Below are positions 33,443-42,811 of a DNA stretch of 64,000 nt, piece by piece (the first letter of the stretch is position 1; every line of letters starts with the position of its first letter). The stretch is from the NCBI RefSeq assembly GCF_900101885.1, contig NZ_FNAN01000009.1:124001-188000 (forward strand), in the 5' to 3' direction. This DNA comes from Dyadobacter soli (GTDB taxonomy: Bacteria; Bacteroidota; Bacteroidia; Cytophagales; Spirosomataceae). The translations under genes and the position numbers were made by a program. The notes under the pieces were generated by a model, which made no database searches, was not told the origin of the DNA, and was given only the letters and a program-made list of their open reading frames with translations.

Positions 33443-35662
33443 CTACTTTTGGGGCGCGGAGATAATGCCCAGGTAACGGCCCATCCAATAGGGCAGGAGC
33501 CAGATGTCGCCTGCGCTATGCTCGCCCGATCCATTGCCGCCAGTCCGGTCGAGGTTGAACATATTGCCGTTGTGGCGTTGAACAGGGCGCTCGTCAGGGG
33601 GCAATACTTCTTTGGTGGTCTGTTTACGGAAGTTGGGTTCCAGCTTCTCGATGTCCTTGCGGTGGCTGTTTTTGATTACCCAGTCGATCAGGTCCATCGG
33701 GTGCTCCCGCAAATACCAAACGGATTCGTTCAGGTCAAAATCTTTTGTGCCGGTTACGGCCGTGAAAATATTCCAGGCACCTTCCTTTTCGGGGCGTTCC
33801 GCCTGCCAGTGGTCGATGATCTGCTTTTTGTAACTGGCTTTCAGCGTATCGTTGAGTGCATAGCGATACAGCCCCCAGTAGCCCAGGAAGTACATTTCAT
33901 CATCGGAATGGTTCCAGCCATCCGACATATGCTTCGCATGCTCGTCCGCATCTTCCGGCGCGCGGCCGATAATGCTCATGGGGCGCATCATATTCTCATA
34001 ATAGCCGTGTTTGTTCATCAATTCGAATGCCTTGGCCTTGTATTTCTCTTTTTTGGTGAAATGGTAGGCGGTTTGCAGCATGGCCACAATGTTGGATGAG
34101 TTCAGTTTACGGTCGCCGACATTCGTAGGAAATGAATTCACATAGTCGGGATGCCATTTGCCCCATTGGGTAGGCTTGCCGTCATAGTCGATGAGGTACA
34201 TATTGTTTTTTACAATGTGCGACATGACGGTATCGATGAGCATAATTGCCTGTTTCTTGATTTTGGGGTCGTCGACGAGTTCCGCTGCGGCACCGAATGC
34301 GAAAATGTGGCCGATCACCTCGTCGCTGCTGGTAGTTGCCTTCCAATCCCATTCCTTTTCGGGCGAATGCTGCCAGCGCTCGATGTCGTGCAGCTCATTG
34401 ATATGCCCCGAACGCTCAAAGGAACGTGCCGGGAATCCTGCAACAGGGTTCACGGTGAAGAGGCGTTCCATGGCGTCCATCGATTCGCGGCAGTTCTGCA
34501 ATGCGTCGGGATCTTTGGTGGCGGCGTAGCGGAAAATCTGCCCGCCGAGGTACATGGCGGTCCAAAGCCCGTCGTTGTCCGAATCTTCCGTAAAGCCGGT
34601 CGACAAATCCCCGTGGGTTAGTCCCGTCAATTGTGAGTTGAAGCCGTTCCGGATATGGCGAAGGCGCACTTGCTGGTCGAAATGCTTAGCTTTTTCTTCC
34701 AATGTCATCGATTTGAACTGAATTTGGCCTAAACCTTTGGTACTAAGCACTAAAACCGAATTTTTAGGGCCTTTTGCAATGTCAATAACCGCATTGCCTG
34801 GCAACCAGCGTTCACCGAAATAGTAGTCGAATTTCCCATCGGCGCGTAATGCAAATGCACCCATATCCGAGCCAAACCATACTTTGCCGTTTACTTCTTT
34901 TACAGCCGTGATTTTAGTCGCAGGCAACTTGCGGTTCATGCTGCCGGTTTGTTTTCCGGTTGGTATATCCAAAGAAATATAGCCGTCGACGGTACCGATG
35001 ACGATTTTGCTTTCTTTTGAGGCAATGTCAAAAGCTGTAAAATCGGTTCCTGAAAGTACTTTGGTTAGTCTTTTGTCCTGAACGCCCACTTTGTAAACCG
35101 ATTTGTTTCCCAAAATCCAGAACTGATTGGCATTGCCCTGAAACGCCAGGCCGATCACCGAATCATCGGGCAACTTGCCGTTCCAGAGGCTTTTGGAGTC
35201 TTTGATCAATTCCAACGAAGCACCATCTGAAATCAGAAATGCGAAATCCTTGCCGCCGGCGAACAGCTTCGCATTCGGAAGGCTGTGTTTCGAAAACAAT
35301 GTTCCGGCCCAGGCATTGCTGAATACGACCTGGTCGGTCAGGTAAACGAGCTGATCCTGATAGGAAATAATGGCGCTGATGTTTTTGTCCTTCATGTACC
35401 GGTAGTTCCGGTCGGGAACGACTTTGCCTGGGTAAAGAAACTGGCCTGCGGACGTATGCCGGAGCCCTTCCTTCGCAAGCATCTGGATAATGCCGTTGCG
35501 GTCGGAAGCTACTTGTTTCAGGGAGCTTTGAGTAGTATCAGCGTAATATTTAATGCTGAAATCCTGTAAATAGGGCTTGTCCTTATACACAGGCTGTACC
35601 TGCGCATGCGTGAAGGTTACGCCCGTCAGTAATAGGAGGGAGAGTAAAAGGTGCTTTTGCAT
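33443..35662 (-). CDS. Secreted propeller plus (alpha/alpha)-barrel protein, paralog 1
   Basis: The 739-residue protein has a signal peptide (about 1-20, ending THAQ). The N-terminal half (about 50-320) is a degenerate propeller with blades such as GKVWFGSDMGAFALRADG. The C-terminal half (about 355-735) is helical and looks like a six-hairpin glycosidase-type (alpha/alpha)6 barrel, starting with DSDNDGLWTAMYLGGQIFRY and containing GFPARSFERSG, TTSSDEVIGHIFAFG and WNHSDDEMYFLGYWGLYRYA. It ends with IWLLPYWMGRYLGIIS, almost identical to the end of the paralog at 36743-38986. Probably an extracytoplasmic glycan hydrolase or lyase; no family number can be assigned by eye. Confidence 0.75.
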   Translation of the reverse strand: MQKHLLLSLLLLTGVTFTHAQVQPVYKDKPYLQDFSIKYYADTTQSSLKQVASDRNGIIQMLAKEGLRHTSAGQFLYPGKVVPDRNYRYMKDKNISAIISYQDQLVYLTDQVVFSNAWAGTLFSKHSLPNAKLFAGGKDFAFLISDGASLELIKDSKSLWNGKLPDDSVIGLAFQGNANQFWILGNKSVYKVGVQDKRLTKVLSGTDFTAFDIASKESKIVIGTVDGYISLDIPTGKQTGSMNRKLPATKITAVKEVNGKVWFGSDMGAFALRADGKFDYYFGERWLPGNAVIDIAKGPKNSVLVLSTKGLGQIQFKSMTLEEKAKHFDQQVRLRHIRNGFNSQLTGLTHGDLSTGFTEDSDNDGLWTAMYLGGQIFRYAATKDPDALQNCRESMDAMERLFTVNPVAGFPARSFERSGHINELHDIERWQHSPEKEWDWKATTSSDEVIGHIFAFGAAAELVDDPKIKKQAIMLIDTVMSHIVKNNMYLIDYDGKPTQWGKWHPDYVNSFPTNVGDRKLNSSNIVAMLQTAYHFTKKEKYKAKAFELMNKHGYYENMMRPMSIIGRAPEDADEHAKHMSDGWNHSDDEMYFLGYWGLYRYALNDTLKASYKKQIIDHWQAERPEKEGAWNIFTAVTGTKDFDLNESVWYLREHPMDLIDWVIKNSHRKDIEKLEPNFRKQTTKEVLPPDERPVQRHNGNMFNLDRTGGNGSGEHSAGDIWLLPYWMGRYLGIISAPQK

Positions 35663-35675
35663 TGTATTGAGTTGG

Positions 35676-36731
35676 TTATTGTACTTTTTTTCTTCTTTCC
35701 ATCATCTCTTTCCAGGTGGTCAGGACAATGCCTTCCGACTGGATGAATGCTTTCAGCTCAGGATCGAGCATTGAAAGCATATCGGCATAGCGCGAGCCGC
35801 CCGAGGCGCTGATGTATTTGAAATCGTCGGTAACGTCGCTGCTGTGGACGATCATCATGGCCACGCCCGGCTGCATTTTGCGGATCGTTTCGATGAATTT
35901 TTGTGCTTTGAATTTGCCCCATTGCGCCGGGGTAACGTCGTTCCCTTCCGGCTTCCAGTCGCCGCTGATGGTGTGCAGGTCGTCGAGCACGGGCAAGCCT
36001 GCGGCCCATATTTTCTGTCCGAATTCGCCTGAGCGCTTCGTGATCTCAGGCTCGGGAAGCTCCATTCCTTCTTTCCATTTGCCCTCTGCTTTCAGTTTTT
36101 TGACCAATGGATTATTCAAACATTCTTTCAAGAGCTGGTTATTCCCACCTGGGAACATGACCGGAATGTCATATTCGGCCCCGACTTTGATATACCTTTC
36201 CAGATAGGGAATGTGTGCGAACAGCGTGCCCATGTGCGAATCCATATGCGTGGGCTTCAATCCGAGTTTCAATGCACGGCTTAGCTGTGCGCGTATCTCC
36301 TGCTCCACCACATCCGGGCTGGCGTGTTTGATCACATCTTCCACTTCATGCCACATACAGCCTTCGTCGTCCACCAGTCCTTCGGAATGCGCGATGCCGT
36401 TCAGTGGCGGCCAACGGTATTCTTTCCATTCCGAGGTAAGCGTCAGGTGCAGGCCGGCATCCATACCGGGGTTGGCAATGGCATATTTGGCAAAACTGGC
36501 CGCCCACGGGCACGGCATCATAATGCTGGATGAGGTGGCGATGCCGTTCTGGATCGACTTTTTGGCTCCCTCGTTTGAGTAATGCGACATTCCCGCGTCG
36601 TCGACGTGGAATATGATCACTTTTTTGCCCTTCGGCCAGCCGAGTTTTTCGGCGTAGGTCTGTTGTGCTGATATTTCTTGCATGACCAGTAATAGCAGGT
36701 TGATGAGCAAAAGATAGGTCTTCATGATCAA
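35676..36731 (-). CDS. ChbG/HpnK (YdjC-like) carbohydrate deacetylase, exported
   Basis: The 351-residue protein has a signal peptide (about 1-22) and a YdjC-type deacetylase domain: VIIFHVDDAGMSHYSNEG (metal Asp-Asp and His region) and PTHMDSHMGTLF (H-x-D-x-H). These metal enzymes remove N-acetyl groups from chito-oligosaccharides or related sugars. Export is unusual, since E. coli ChbG is cytoplasmic. It sits between the two propeller-barrel paralogs (13 and 11 bp gaps), suggesting deacetylation of the glycan they act on. Confidence 0.88.
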   Translation of the reverse strand: MIMKTYLLLINLLLLVMQEISAQQTYAEKLGWPKGKKVIIFHVDDAGMSHYSNEGAKKSIQNGIATSSSIMMPCPWAASFAKYAIANPGMDAGLHLTLTSEWKEYRWPPLNGIAHSEGLVDDEGCMWHEVEDVIKHASPDVVEQEIRAQLSRALKLGLKPTHMDSHMGTLFAHIPYLERYIKVGAEYDIPVMFPGGNNQLLKECLNNPLVKKLKAEGKWKEGMELPEPEITKRSGEFGQKIWAAGLPVLDDLHTISGDWKPEGNDVTPAQWGKFKAQKFIETIRKMQPGVAMMIVHSSDVTDDFKYISASGGSRYADMLSMLDPELKAFIQSEGIVLTTWKEMMERRKKVQ

Positions 36732-36742
36732 ATGGTTGGCTT

Positions 36743-38986
36743 CTATTTTGAAATCATTCCCAGATACCGGCCCATCCAGTAGGGCAACAGCCAGAAAACC
36801 GGCTCACGTTCCACCTCGGGGTTACCGCCTGCGAGTGTCCAGGGATTTTTATCCCAACGGACGGTCAGCCGTATGCTGGCAGGTTGCAATTCACTCACTT
36901 GTTCGTCCTCCATTACCGGCGTGCGTACGATCTGTATATCCTCCCGTTTCCGGTGATCGATCGGCCAGTCTACGAGATCCAGCGGCGTGTCGGTGAGGAA
37001 ATCCACCGAGTTTTTCAGTTCCGCTTTCTTGCCCAGGCATTCGTTGTAAATGAAGTTGATCAGTGGGTTATGGTCGCCTTTGCGCTTTGTAAACCATTCT
37101 TCGAGATGATTTTTGTAGAATTTCAGGCGCTCGGGATCTTGCTCGCAGTGGATCAGGATCGGATAGAGGTAGGCTTGCAGTACCACATCGAAATAGATGA
37201 GCCAGGCCAGATTTTGCTTCGTCACCTCTTTCATATTGTCGAGGTAATGCTCCTTTTCGATCAGCCGCAGGTACTCGTTCTGGTACCTGGCATTACCGGT
37301 CATAAAATGCGCCAATTTGAGGAATGCGAGCATTTCCATGGAATTCTGGTTGCGGTCGGGCAGCCATTCCGGGTCACGGTTCAGCTGGTCCGGCGACCAT
37401 ACCGACCAGCGGGTGGCTTTACCATCCACATCCGCGAAATTGAGGTTATGGTGCATGAGGTAATCCACGATTCTGCCCACATGCGCTGCGATTACTTTCT
37501 TCTCTTCTGCATTGGCCGCCAGTGTGTAATAGTAATAGTAGCCAAACATATGCCCGCACATTTCATCGCTGCTCGTATCGCCTTTCCATAACCACTTCTT
37601 ATCGTTGGATAAATGCCAGCGCGTTTCCACCGGTTTGAAGCGCGGTTCTTTCACGAGCTCGTCCGCGCGTTCGCGTTCCGTGTACGTACGGTTGCCATCG
37701 TGCATGCGCGTCCAGGTTGCGGGTATGATCGTGCGTGCGAAGAAGCCGTCGGTACCCGTCACTTCCTGCAATATTTTGAGGAAACCGAATGCTTTTTTTG
37801 CATTCTCCCGCGCAACCGGATCTTTGGTAGCAGCATAGCGGAAGCTTTCCATTGCCAGGTAATTGCCGGTATACTCGCCGTCGTTGTCGTCATCCTCGGG
37901 CTCCCAGCTCGTCGTATCGCCCGGAATGCGCAAATGTGCCTGCCCGGCGATCCAGGGCGCGCGGATATGCCTTTTCATTAATACATCGTAAAAGAATGCG
38001 CTCTTGGAAGCCAATGTCATTTCCCGCTTTTTGATGGCACTCACACCCTGCGGCGTCGCTATCCAGGCGGTTCCTTCATTGTCGAATGCAATGTCGTTGA
38101 CCTGATCGTCTATCAACCAACGCCTCGAAAACAGCAGCGAGCGGCTGCCATCTTTTCGAAAGCGAACTACGCCATTTTGTGTGCCAACCCACATCGAGCT
38201 GTCGGGAGCAAGGCGCACGGCTGTGACGTAAGTCGAAGGAATGCCGTCAGCCGTCCGCAGTTCCGACTCTTTTTTACCATTATTTTGAATGGTAACCCCA
38301 CCCAGTCCGCCGATCCAGAGCTTTCCATTATGATTGTACGCTAGACCTTTGGTATAGGCAGCGATCAGCGCGTCGGTTTTGTAAGTATGTTCCAAACGCG
38401 AGGGTGTCCAATGGTAAAGCCCCACATCGGAGGCTATCCAAAGGCCGTCTTTGCCGTCAGTGATTACATCGCGAACAGACCTCGCTATTACGGCTTTTTG
38501 TAATGTAAATCCATTCGTATCGCCTTTCCAAAAGCCATTCGGGCCGATAGCATACACAATGCCGCCCTTTGCACACATGGCCGAAATGGGGCCGATAGGG
38601 TTGTTTGCTTTGGTTACTGCGCCGTTTTTGTATTGGTAAAGACCATTCCAGTTGCCAAGCCATATCGTGCCGGTGGAATCTTGCGCCAATGCGAATGAGG
38701 TGCCATTGTTTTCATTGTCCATTACCTGTTCCCAGGTGCGGGAACCCTTCATTTTACGAAAAACACCTTTTGCCGTAGCTGCCCATACGTTGCCGTCTCG
38801 GTCGGGGAGGACCGCGCGAACGTCGTTGCCTTCCATCGGATACGCCTCATGATACTCCTGGCCGAACGCCACATCCTGGTAAAAGGATGGTTCGTCTGCG
38901 ACGGTCTTATCATTACGGCAGCACCAGAGCAACGGCAGGAAACCGCAAATCAGCCAGGTAACCGGTTGTTTTCCGAATGGTCGCAT
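36743..38986 (-). CDS. Lipoprotein with Reg_prop beta-propeller and (alpha/alpha)-barrel, paralog 2
   Basis: The 747-residue protein starts with a lipoprotein-like signal (LLWCC, Cys22/23). About six two-component-regulator-propeller repeats follow (about 67-350): NVWAATAKGVF, TIWLGNWNGLYQY, GLWIASDVGLYHW, KLWIGGLGGVTIQ, SMWVGTQNGVVRF, TAWIATPQGVSAI. The C-terminal half (about 385-745) is a helical barrel with DNDGEYTGNYLAMESFRYAA and TSSDEMCGHMFGYYYYYTLA, ending WLLPYWMGRYLGMIS, paralogous to the 33443-35662 protein. Reg_prop repeats here are without a kinase, which is uncommon. Its ATG overlaps the PfkB-HAD stop (ATGA). Confidence 0.78.
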   Translation of the reverse strand: MRPFGKQPVTWLICGFLPLLWCCRNDKTVADEPSFYQDVAFGQEYHEAYPMEGNDVRAVLPDRDGNVWAATAKGVFRKMKGSRTWEQVMDNENNGTSFALAQDSTGTIWLGNWNGLYQYKNGAVTKANNPIGPISAMCAKGGIVYAIGPNGFWKGDTNGFTLQKAVIARSVRDVITDGKDGLWIASDVGLYHWTPSRLEHTYKTDALIAAYTKGLAYNHNGKLWIGGLGGVTIQNNGKKESELRTADGIPSTYVTAVRLAPDSSMWVGTQNGVVRFRKDGSRSLLFSRRWLIDDQVNDIAFDNEGTAWIATPQGVSAIKKREMTLASKSAFFYDVLMKRHIRAPWIAGQAHLRIPGDTTSWEPEDDDNDGEYTGNYLAMESFRYAATKDPVARENAKKAFGFLKILQEVTGTDGFFARTIIPATWTRMHDGNRTYTERERADELVKEPRFKPVETRWHLSNDKKWLWKGDTSSDEMCGHMFGYYYYYTLAANAEEKKVIAAHVGRIVDYLMHHNLNFADVDGKATRWSVWSPDQLNRDPEWLPDRNQNSMEMLAFLKLAHFMTGNARYQNEYLRLIEKEHYLDNMKEVTKQNLAWLIYFDVVLQAYLYPILIHCEQDPERLKFYKNHLEEWFTKRKGDHNPLINFIYNECLGKKAELKNSVDFLTDTPLDLVDWPIDHRKREDIQIVRTPVMEDEQVSELQPASIRLTVRWDKNPWTLAGGNPEVEREPVFWLLPYWMGRYLGMISK

Positions 38987-40926
38987 CAGGCCTCCGCGTA
39001 GTTTTCGCTTTCCTGAAATAGCAGGCTGATCAGTTTCTTATGCTGCGAAAAATCGGGGATCAGGAGTTGCGCGCCGGCGCGTACGAGGCGCGGACGTTTG
39101 GCTGGGTTATGCCCGAAACGCTGCACTTCGTTGCTGGTAATGCCTACCGAAATACCGCCTGCGCGACGGCCTTCGCGGATCTCGTCGGGGCCGTCACCGA
39201 AAACGGCTAGTTCTTTTCCTTGCAGGTTATTGTCGCGGATGATCTTTTCAATCACCATTTTTTTCGAAAACTTGGTGTAATCGCGCAATGCGCCGTAAAT
39301 GCCGCCGTCGAACAAGTCGGCGTAACCGAGCATTTCGGCTTCGTTTCTAACGTCGTCGGCATCGGTCCCGCTGGCGAGGTACATGGTTACGCCGCGTTCT
39401 TTGAGCTGTTTCAGGAATTCAACGGCGCCTTTCAATGTATAATCTTCCTGGCCGAGCTCTCCTTTGGCAAGCTTCTCCATACGCTTGTTCACCATTTCCA
39501 TCAGTCCGTCGTTGTAAATCTCCTTGTACTGGAATTTATCGAGGATCTGATCTTCGGGTACAAAACCGAACTCGCGCACGAGGTTTACGAGCCCTTCCAT
39601 CTGGTAAATGGTCTGAATACCGGTGGTTTTGTGGATAAATGCCTTGCATTCGGCCTGCACTTTATGAAATGTTCCGGCGTCGATCGTGTCATATTGCTCG
39701 CCGAGAATGGACTTCATCATCACTGGTTCCATAATCTCCTCCCAACCCTGCCGGAGCGAGCTAATCGTGCCGTCATGGTCGAAAACGGCGTAGCGGATGT
39801 GCCCGAGCTTGTCGAGGATCTCGGGAACGCATATTTCAAACTCGGTTTCAGGATAATAAGTCGCCACACGCCGGGTGCCGGGCCACTCATTTTCGGCGAG
39901 GTCGGCATTGTAAATGTAATCCGGGTCTTTGGCTACAACAGCAATTTCCTCGCCGGTTGCCGTGCCGGTTGTAAACAGCTTCTGAACCGTCACCGCTGCC
40001 GCAAAGTTGCCGAACAATGCCGCCTCAGCAGGCGATAACCCGGCTGCCAGGCAAAGCGTGATGGCACTGATCGCCGTATCTCCCGCGCCCACGGTGTCCA
40101 GCTTGCCTTTCAGCTGAATGCCCGGCACCTCGTGGTAACCCGCCTCGTCGAACGCGATAATGCCGCGCTCACCGCAGGTCACGAATACCGGCTTGCGGTA
40201 CCGTTCGAATATGGCCGCGCCGTAACCTTTCACGTCGCTTACCGGTACATTTTCGTCCGGGGTAACTTCCAATCCGTTCAAAGAAGCGATCTCGCGGTCG
40301 TTGCATTTAAGGTAAGTATTCCGGAAACTGTCGTTGAAATGCCGGGAGTCCAGCATGACTATTTTATCAGGATACTTCTTAAAGAGCGCATTGACGTCGT
40401 CGATAAACGAAGCATTGGTAATGCTGCCCGTAACCTGCTGGTTAAAAATCAATGCGTCGCATTCCTGTAATGCCTTTTCAAGTGCGGCTACGAGTTGCCG
40501 GTCGGTTTCAATGCTTCTTTCATTATATACCCCAAAATCGATGCGCGGCTCTTCCTGGCCGTCGACGAGCCGTTTGAGATAACTATATGTATTGAAATTC
40601 TCTTTCTGAACAATGAATGCGCTGGTGTCCGCGCCGAGCTGTTGAAGCTGCGCCGTCAGTTCCCGTCCCTGCATATCGTCGCCCACGGCCCCGATGACCC
40701 TGATGCCGGCCGGTTTGAGGGCGGCGAGGTTGGCCACGACATTCCCCGCGCCTCCCGGCGTATAGTAGTGGCGGGCAACGGCCAGGGCCTGTAAACCGGT
40801 TTCGATGGACACTTCGGATGTGCGGTCGTCCATGATCCAGTAGGAGTCGAGACAGAAGTCGCCATACACGGCGACCCGAACGGCGGAGATTTTCTCCAAG
40901 ATCTGATTGATGCGGCTATGATCCAT
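38986..40926 (-). CDS. PfkB-family (HldA/RfaE-like) kinase fused to a HAD phosphatase
   Basis: The cytoplasmic protein (646 residues from ATG 40926; 648 from 40932) has two parts. Counting from 40932, residues 15-345 are a PfkB/ribokinase domain like RfaE/HldA (VAVYGDFCLDSYW; TPGGAGNVVANLAAL; KLDTVGAGDTAIS with catalytic Asp285). From about 378 follows a HAD domain with the nucleophile motif FDHDGT (Asp385, Asp387), ASGTDADDVRNEAEM and AVFGDGPDEIREGRRAGG. The HldE enzyme fuses kinase to adenylyltransferase; a kinase-phosphatase fusion is unusual and could phosphorylate one position and remove another phosphate, as HldA and GmhB do separately. It heads the five-gene operon, overlapping the next gene. 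Confidence 0.88.
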   Translation of the reverse strand: MDHSRINQILEKISAVRVAVYGDFCLDSYWIMDDRTSEVSIETGLQALAVARHYYTPGGAGNVVANLAALKPAGIRVIGAVGDDMQGRELTAQLQQLGADTSAFIVQKENFNTYSYLKRLVDGQEEPRIDFGVYNERSIETDRQLVAALEKALQECDALIFNQQVTGSITNASFIDDVNALFKKYPDKIVMLDSRHFNDSFRNTYLKCNDREIASLNGLEVTPDENVPVSDVKGYGAAIFERYRKPVFVTCGERGIIAFDEAGYHEVPGIQLKGKLDTVGAGDTAISAITLCLAAGLSPAEAALFGNFAAAVTVQKLFTTGTATGEEIAVVAKDPDYIYNADLAENEWPGTRRVATYYPETEFEICVPEILDKLGHIRYAVFDHDGTISSLRQGWEEIMEPVMMKSILGEQYDTIDAGTFHKVQAECKAFIHKTTGIQTIYQMEGLVNLVREFGFVPEDQILDKFQYKEIYNDGLMEMVNKRMEKLAKGELGQEDYTLKGAVEFLKQLKERGVTMYLASGTDADDVRNEAEMLGYADLFDGGIYGALRDYTKFSKKMVIEKIIRDNNLQGKELAVFGDGPDEIREGRRAGGISVGITSNEVQRFGHNPAKRPRLVRAGAQLLIPDFSQHKKLISLLFQESENYAEA

Positions 40927-40932
40927 GCGCAA

Positions 40933-41495
40933 AGGTTGGTCTGGATTTAGGATAAAATGGTTTTGGGTATCGAGCTGTTTTGGTTAATACGGCCGATGCC
41001 GGAAGGAGGGCTATCGGGAGGCTCCGCGATTTGCGGCAAATGTTACAGAATTGTTAAATGCGCCGCCGGGAAGAGAGGTGCAAAACAGCCGGTTATTTCA
41101 TCGTATTTTCTGCTAAGAAGTAGCTGGTAATGAGCAAATATGCAATTAATGATAAGTTACTATTATGTTATGATTAAATCGTACAATGCTACGCAAAATG
41201 AAGATATTTTTACGCAGTTTGCGATTCAAATGTCAGACTGAGGAGTGTAGATTTATCAAACAATTAGAAAGACGCCGCTCCATACAAAGCATCGCCGATC
41301 ATTTCAAAGGCAGAATTTTCACCTGTCAGGGCGATTTTGGAAATAACTTTATTTCAGTACCTCATCGATTACCAACTACTACAAAACGTGAATTGATGCC
41401 GTTAAATAAATAGGATCAATCCAAGAATAAAAGTTTTTTAATTAATAAATCTGAGTACCTAAGTTCCCTTTTCTATAAGCTAAAACTGTACGACT
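40933..41495. other. Long intergenic region before the ECF sigma gene
   Basis: Over 550 bp between the divergent PfkB-HAD and sigma factor genes. It is AT-rich toward the sigma gene and holds a 75-codon ORF (41186-41413) judged unlikely. No clean TAnnTTTG promoter, RNA gene or inverted repeat was seen. Both promoters must lie here; the length leaves room for a small RNA that cannot be identified by eye. Confidence 0.5.
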
Positions 41496-42035
41496 GTGGC
41501 CTACCCCGACGAAAATACCCTGATCAGAGTGACGCAAGGCGACGAAGCGGCCTTTGCAGCATTGTATAACTACTACAAAACGCCTGCACTGCGGTTTACG
41601 GTTTCGTTGCTCAAAGACGAGGAAGAAGCTGAAAACATGGTTCAGGATGTGTTTATCAAAATCTGGGTTAGACGTGCCCAGATCAAGCCTGACTATAATT
41701 TTAATTCATACCTGTTCACATGCCTGCGCAACATGGCGTTCGACCATTTCAAGAAGCTGGAAAAGAGCGAGCAGCTGCGTAAGCATTACATGGATGCAAT
41801 CCGCGCGGCAGGCGATGAGGAGAAAGAGGAAGCCGAGAGAAGGCTGACTGTCGTTCAGGCGGCCGTAGAGTCGTTGTCGATCAAGCGCCGTCAGATTTTG
41901 AAACTGAATATCGAAGAAGGGAAATCCTACCAGGAAATAGCGGAGTTTTTAAGAATATCCAAGAATACGGTCAAAAACCAGTTGGTAAAAGCAAAACAGA
42001 TCCTGCGAGAAAAAGTGGATCTGGCAACGATATAG
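41496..42035 (+). CDS. ECF RNA polymerase sigma-70 factor
   Basis: The 179-residue sigma factor starts at a GTG. Region 2 is about 10-85 (TQGDEAAFAALYNYYKTPAL; EAENMVQDVFIKIWVRRAQI; FNSYLFTCLRNMAFDHFKK) and region 4 about 115-172 (LSIKRRQILKLNIEEGKSYQ; EIAEFLRISKNTVKNQLVKA). It belongs to the Bacteroidota ECF expansion group usually paired with a FecR anti-sigma and a SusC-type receptor. No FecR gene is adjacent, and a terminator follows, so it is an orphan. Targets unknown. Confidence 0.94.
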   Translation: MAYPDENTLIRVTQGDEAAFAALYNYYKTPALRFTVSLLKDEEEAENMVQDVFIKIWVRRAQIKPDYNFNSYLFTCLRNMAFDHFKKLEKSEQLRKHYMDAIRAAGDEEKEEAERRLTVVQAAVESLSIKRRQILKLNIEEGKSYQEIAEFLRISKNTVKNQLVKAKQILREKVDLATI

Positions 42036-42072
42036 CACCCTGGTTAACCCAGCATTATATTCCTAAAACCTT

Positions 42073-42103
42073 AAAAAGCAGAAGCGTTATGCTTCTGCTT
42101 TTT
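42073..42103. terminator. Bidirectional terminator between the sigma and lipoprotein genes
   Basis: A 13-bp perfect stem AAAAAGCAGAAGC (42073-42085) / GCTTCTGCTTTTT (42091-42103) with a 5-nt GTTAT loop, carrying A and T runs on the two sides. It serves the convergent sigma gene (plus) and lipoprotein gene (minus). Confidence 0.9.
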
Positions 42104-42111
42104 CGTTATAG

Positions 42112-42726
42112 TTACTTCATATCGCTCAACTTGCCCAGATCGATGGCTTTCAATGCGTCTTTCAGTTGATCAACGCTCAGGTTATCGCCTTCGACATTCA
42201 CCACATACCGGTCGGCGACCAGCACATTGATTTCGCCGGATTTGCTTTCGTTGTTATACTTCTCAAAAGCTTTGTAACCCTCGATCGTCGTGGTTTTTTC
42301 GTAGCCCGTGGTTGTTTCCTTATCGATTTCTGCGATGGACCAGGCTGCCAATGCCATCGTCGAAACGCCGGCGATACCACCCGTATCCACGATTTCGACG
42401 TTCAATGAGCCATCGGAGCTTCCTTTATATTTCGCCTGCGCCGTTGAAACGGTAAAGCCCATTGCCCCGGTTTTCTCGCCTGTCGCTTCCGTGCGGCTCA
42501 TACCAGCCAGGGTTTCAGGCAGAAGGTCTTTCAGTTTCCGGAAATCCACCGGGTCGACGGCCTCGCGGTCGCCCATTTCCTTGGCTTTATCGGCAATGGC
42601 CTGAAGGGCGTCGGCCGGGCTATCTGCGGCGGCTTTTTCTTCGGCTTCTTTTTCTTCCTGTTTGCTGCCGCAACCGGTGAGGAGCAGCGCACACGAAAGA
42701 AATGCGGCTATGATAGAAGTTTTCAT
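42112..42726 (-). CDS. Lipoprotein of unknown function
   Basis: The 204-residue protein has a lipoprotein signal (ALLLTGCGSK, Cys19) then an acidic Glu/Ala/Lys stretch (about 22-40: KQEEKEAEEKAAADSPADAL) acting as a linker. The rest is a globular alpha/beta part: KLKDLLPETLAGMSRTEATG, LNVEIVDTGGIAG, TTTIEGYKAFEKYNN, INVLVADRYVVNVEGDNLS and DQLKDALKAIDLG. It resembles uncharacterised Bacteroidota proteins with transposon-free, chromosomal context. No function is inferred beyond the envelope. Confidence 0.75.
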   Translation of the reverse strand: MKTSIIAAFLSCALLLTGCGSKQEEKEAEEKAAADSPADALQAIADKAKEMGDREAVDPVDFRKLKDLLPETLAGMSRTEATGEKTGAMGFTVSTAQAKYKGSSDGSLNVEIVDTGGIAGVSTMALAAWSIAEIDKETTTGYEKTTTIEGYKAFEKYNNESKSGEINVLVADRYVVNVEGDNLSVDQLKDALKAIDLGKLSDMK

Positions 42727-42811
42727 CTTACGATTGTTAGAGTTGTTTCAAACTAATTACAATGTAGTGAAAACGCCGCACTGATGCACGCCTACTGCTT
42801 TTCCGGAACAA

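Noticed and set aside
41186..41413. 75-codon ORF before the sigma factor gene
   Set aside because: No family, no signal or motif, and it uses unusual basic composition; more likely intergenic.
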